Part shown: piece by piece, positions 41,270 to 41,641 of the stretch | Numbering within the stretch: position 1 is the first letter of the stretch | Layout: each line of letters begins with the position of its first letter | DNA from: a bacterium | GTDB taxonomy: Bacteria; Myxococcota_A; UBA9160; SZUA-336 | Assembly (NCBI GenBank): GCA_024226335.1 | Contig: JAAELY010000545.1 | Coordinates: forward strand, 74,523 to 116,163 | Length of the DNA stretch: 41,641 bases | Reading direction: 5' to 3' | Made by a program: the position numbers and the translations under genes | The notes under the pieces: model-generated | Told to the model about the DNA's origin: nothing | The model's input: the letters and a program-made list of their open reading frames with translations, nothing else | The model's database searches: none

Positions 41270-41641
41270 CTACTCAACGTCTGCTTCATCGGCTTGGGCG
41301 GCGCTGCCAAACGCCTCGTGGAAGTGGATTGAGCCTAACGGAAGTTGACCACGAAGCAGCTTTACCATGAAGAATTCCGATGGCTCGCCCGGCGGAGCAC
41401 TCTCCGGTGATTGCACGAAGCCAAACCGACGATAGTACGCGGGGTCCCCCGTGAGGATGCAACCAACCGCACCGATCTCCGAAATCACTTTCAGTCCGGA
41501 GCGCACTAGCGTCGAACCTATGCCACCCCGTTGAAGAGCCGGAAGAACGGCAACCGGCCCCAGCGCGTACCAGCCGGGAACACCACCTGGTGCCAGGGCT
41601 GGCGAGAACGCGACCTGCCCGACGATCGCGCCATTGAGTTC
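41270..41641 (-). CDS. GNAT N-acetyltransferase, N-terminus cut by the window
   Basis: The last 123 residues of a YhbS-like GNAT acetyltransferase; the frame runs open to the right window edge. The acetyl-CoA pyrophosphate loop is VAVLPALQRGGIGSTLVR, preceded by ALGP. GCILTGDPAYYRRFGF is the typical YhbS-type ending of the fold. The substrate is unknown. It is located 95 bp upstream of the sulfotransferase ATG (11 bp if the TTG start is used), on the same strand. Confidence 0.9.
   Translation of the reverse strand, partial: ELNGAIVGQVAFSPALAPGGVPGWYALGPVAVLPALQRGGIGSTLVRSGLKVISEIGAVGCILTGDPAYYRRFGFVQSPESAPPGEPSEFFMVKLLRGQLPLGSIHFHEAFGSAAQADEADVE

Noticed and set aside
1-41641. tRNA, rRNA, CRISPR arrays, insertion sequences and phage genes
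   Set aside because: Intergenic gaps are short (the largest are about 190-225 bp) and none holds a cloverleaf, a regular repeat array or transposase/integrase motifs.

Overview
This is a GC-rich chromosomal window from a Gram-negative bacterium. Three genes encode lipoproteins or signal-peptide processing functions. Most genes are well-known chromosomal families, packed tightly and often overlapping by 1-8 bases. I see no phage, insertion sequence, integrase, CRISPR array, rRNA or tRNA. The mix of genes fits a deltaproteobacterial-like lineage (for example Myxococcota or Binatota): a selenoprotein SelD, DnaJ-CbpM, an F420-type luciferase-like oxidoreductase, paired acyl-CoA dehydrogenases and EgtD. 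That placement is inference from gene content only.

Left part (1-11400): the 3' end of pntB, then a perfect hairpin. A leftward pair follows (M18 aminopeptidase and a TPR lipoprotein). Next come an acyl-CoA synthetase, a DsbA-fold protein, a serine hydrolase and AlgH/YqgE. A leftward selD-acylphosphatase-epimerase operon faces a TrkH potassium channel gene, followed by a small FHA protein. The selD gene carries an in-frame UGA at codon 15, with a strong Shine-Dalgarno site upstream of its start and an 8-bp hairpin 27 nt downstream of the UGA. It is very probably a selenocysteine-containing SelD.

Central part (11400-24100): a dolichol/phytol-kinase-like membrane protein, a DnaJ/CbpA-CbpM chaperone pair and a solitary AAA ATPase. 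Then comes an OpuC/EgtU-type ABC importer (ATPase plus fused permease/binding protein) directly upstream of egtD, the histidine N-alpha-trimethyltransferase that makes hercynine. No egtB is present. HDOD-GGDEF, PrsW-like protease, SDR, PPOX-fold, chloroplast/chlamydial-type FabI and hisS genes follow.

Right part (24200-41641): a solitary sucA, a membrane-anchored alpha/beta hydrolase, hslO and a lipoprotein SppA. The next block looks like an acyl-CoA/lipid catabolism locus. Two acyl-CoA dehydrogenases and an HxlR-type regulator with a fused SCP2-like domain are divergent from an LLM oxidoreductase, an enoyl-CoA hydratase-like protein, an ABC1 kinase and the Tag glycosylase. A 19-bp palindrome lies between the two arms. 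The right end holds an unknown single-pass protein, a methyltransferase, an ICMT-like protein, a MOSC protein, a sulfotransferase and a truncated GNAT gene. The last 1.2 kb is lower in G+C than the rest.
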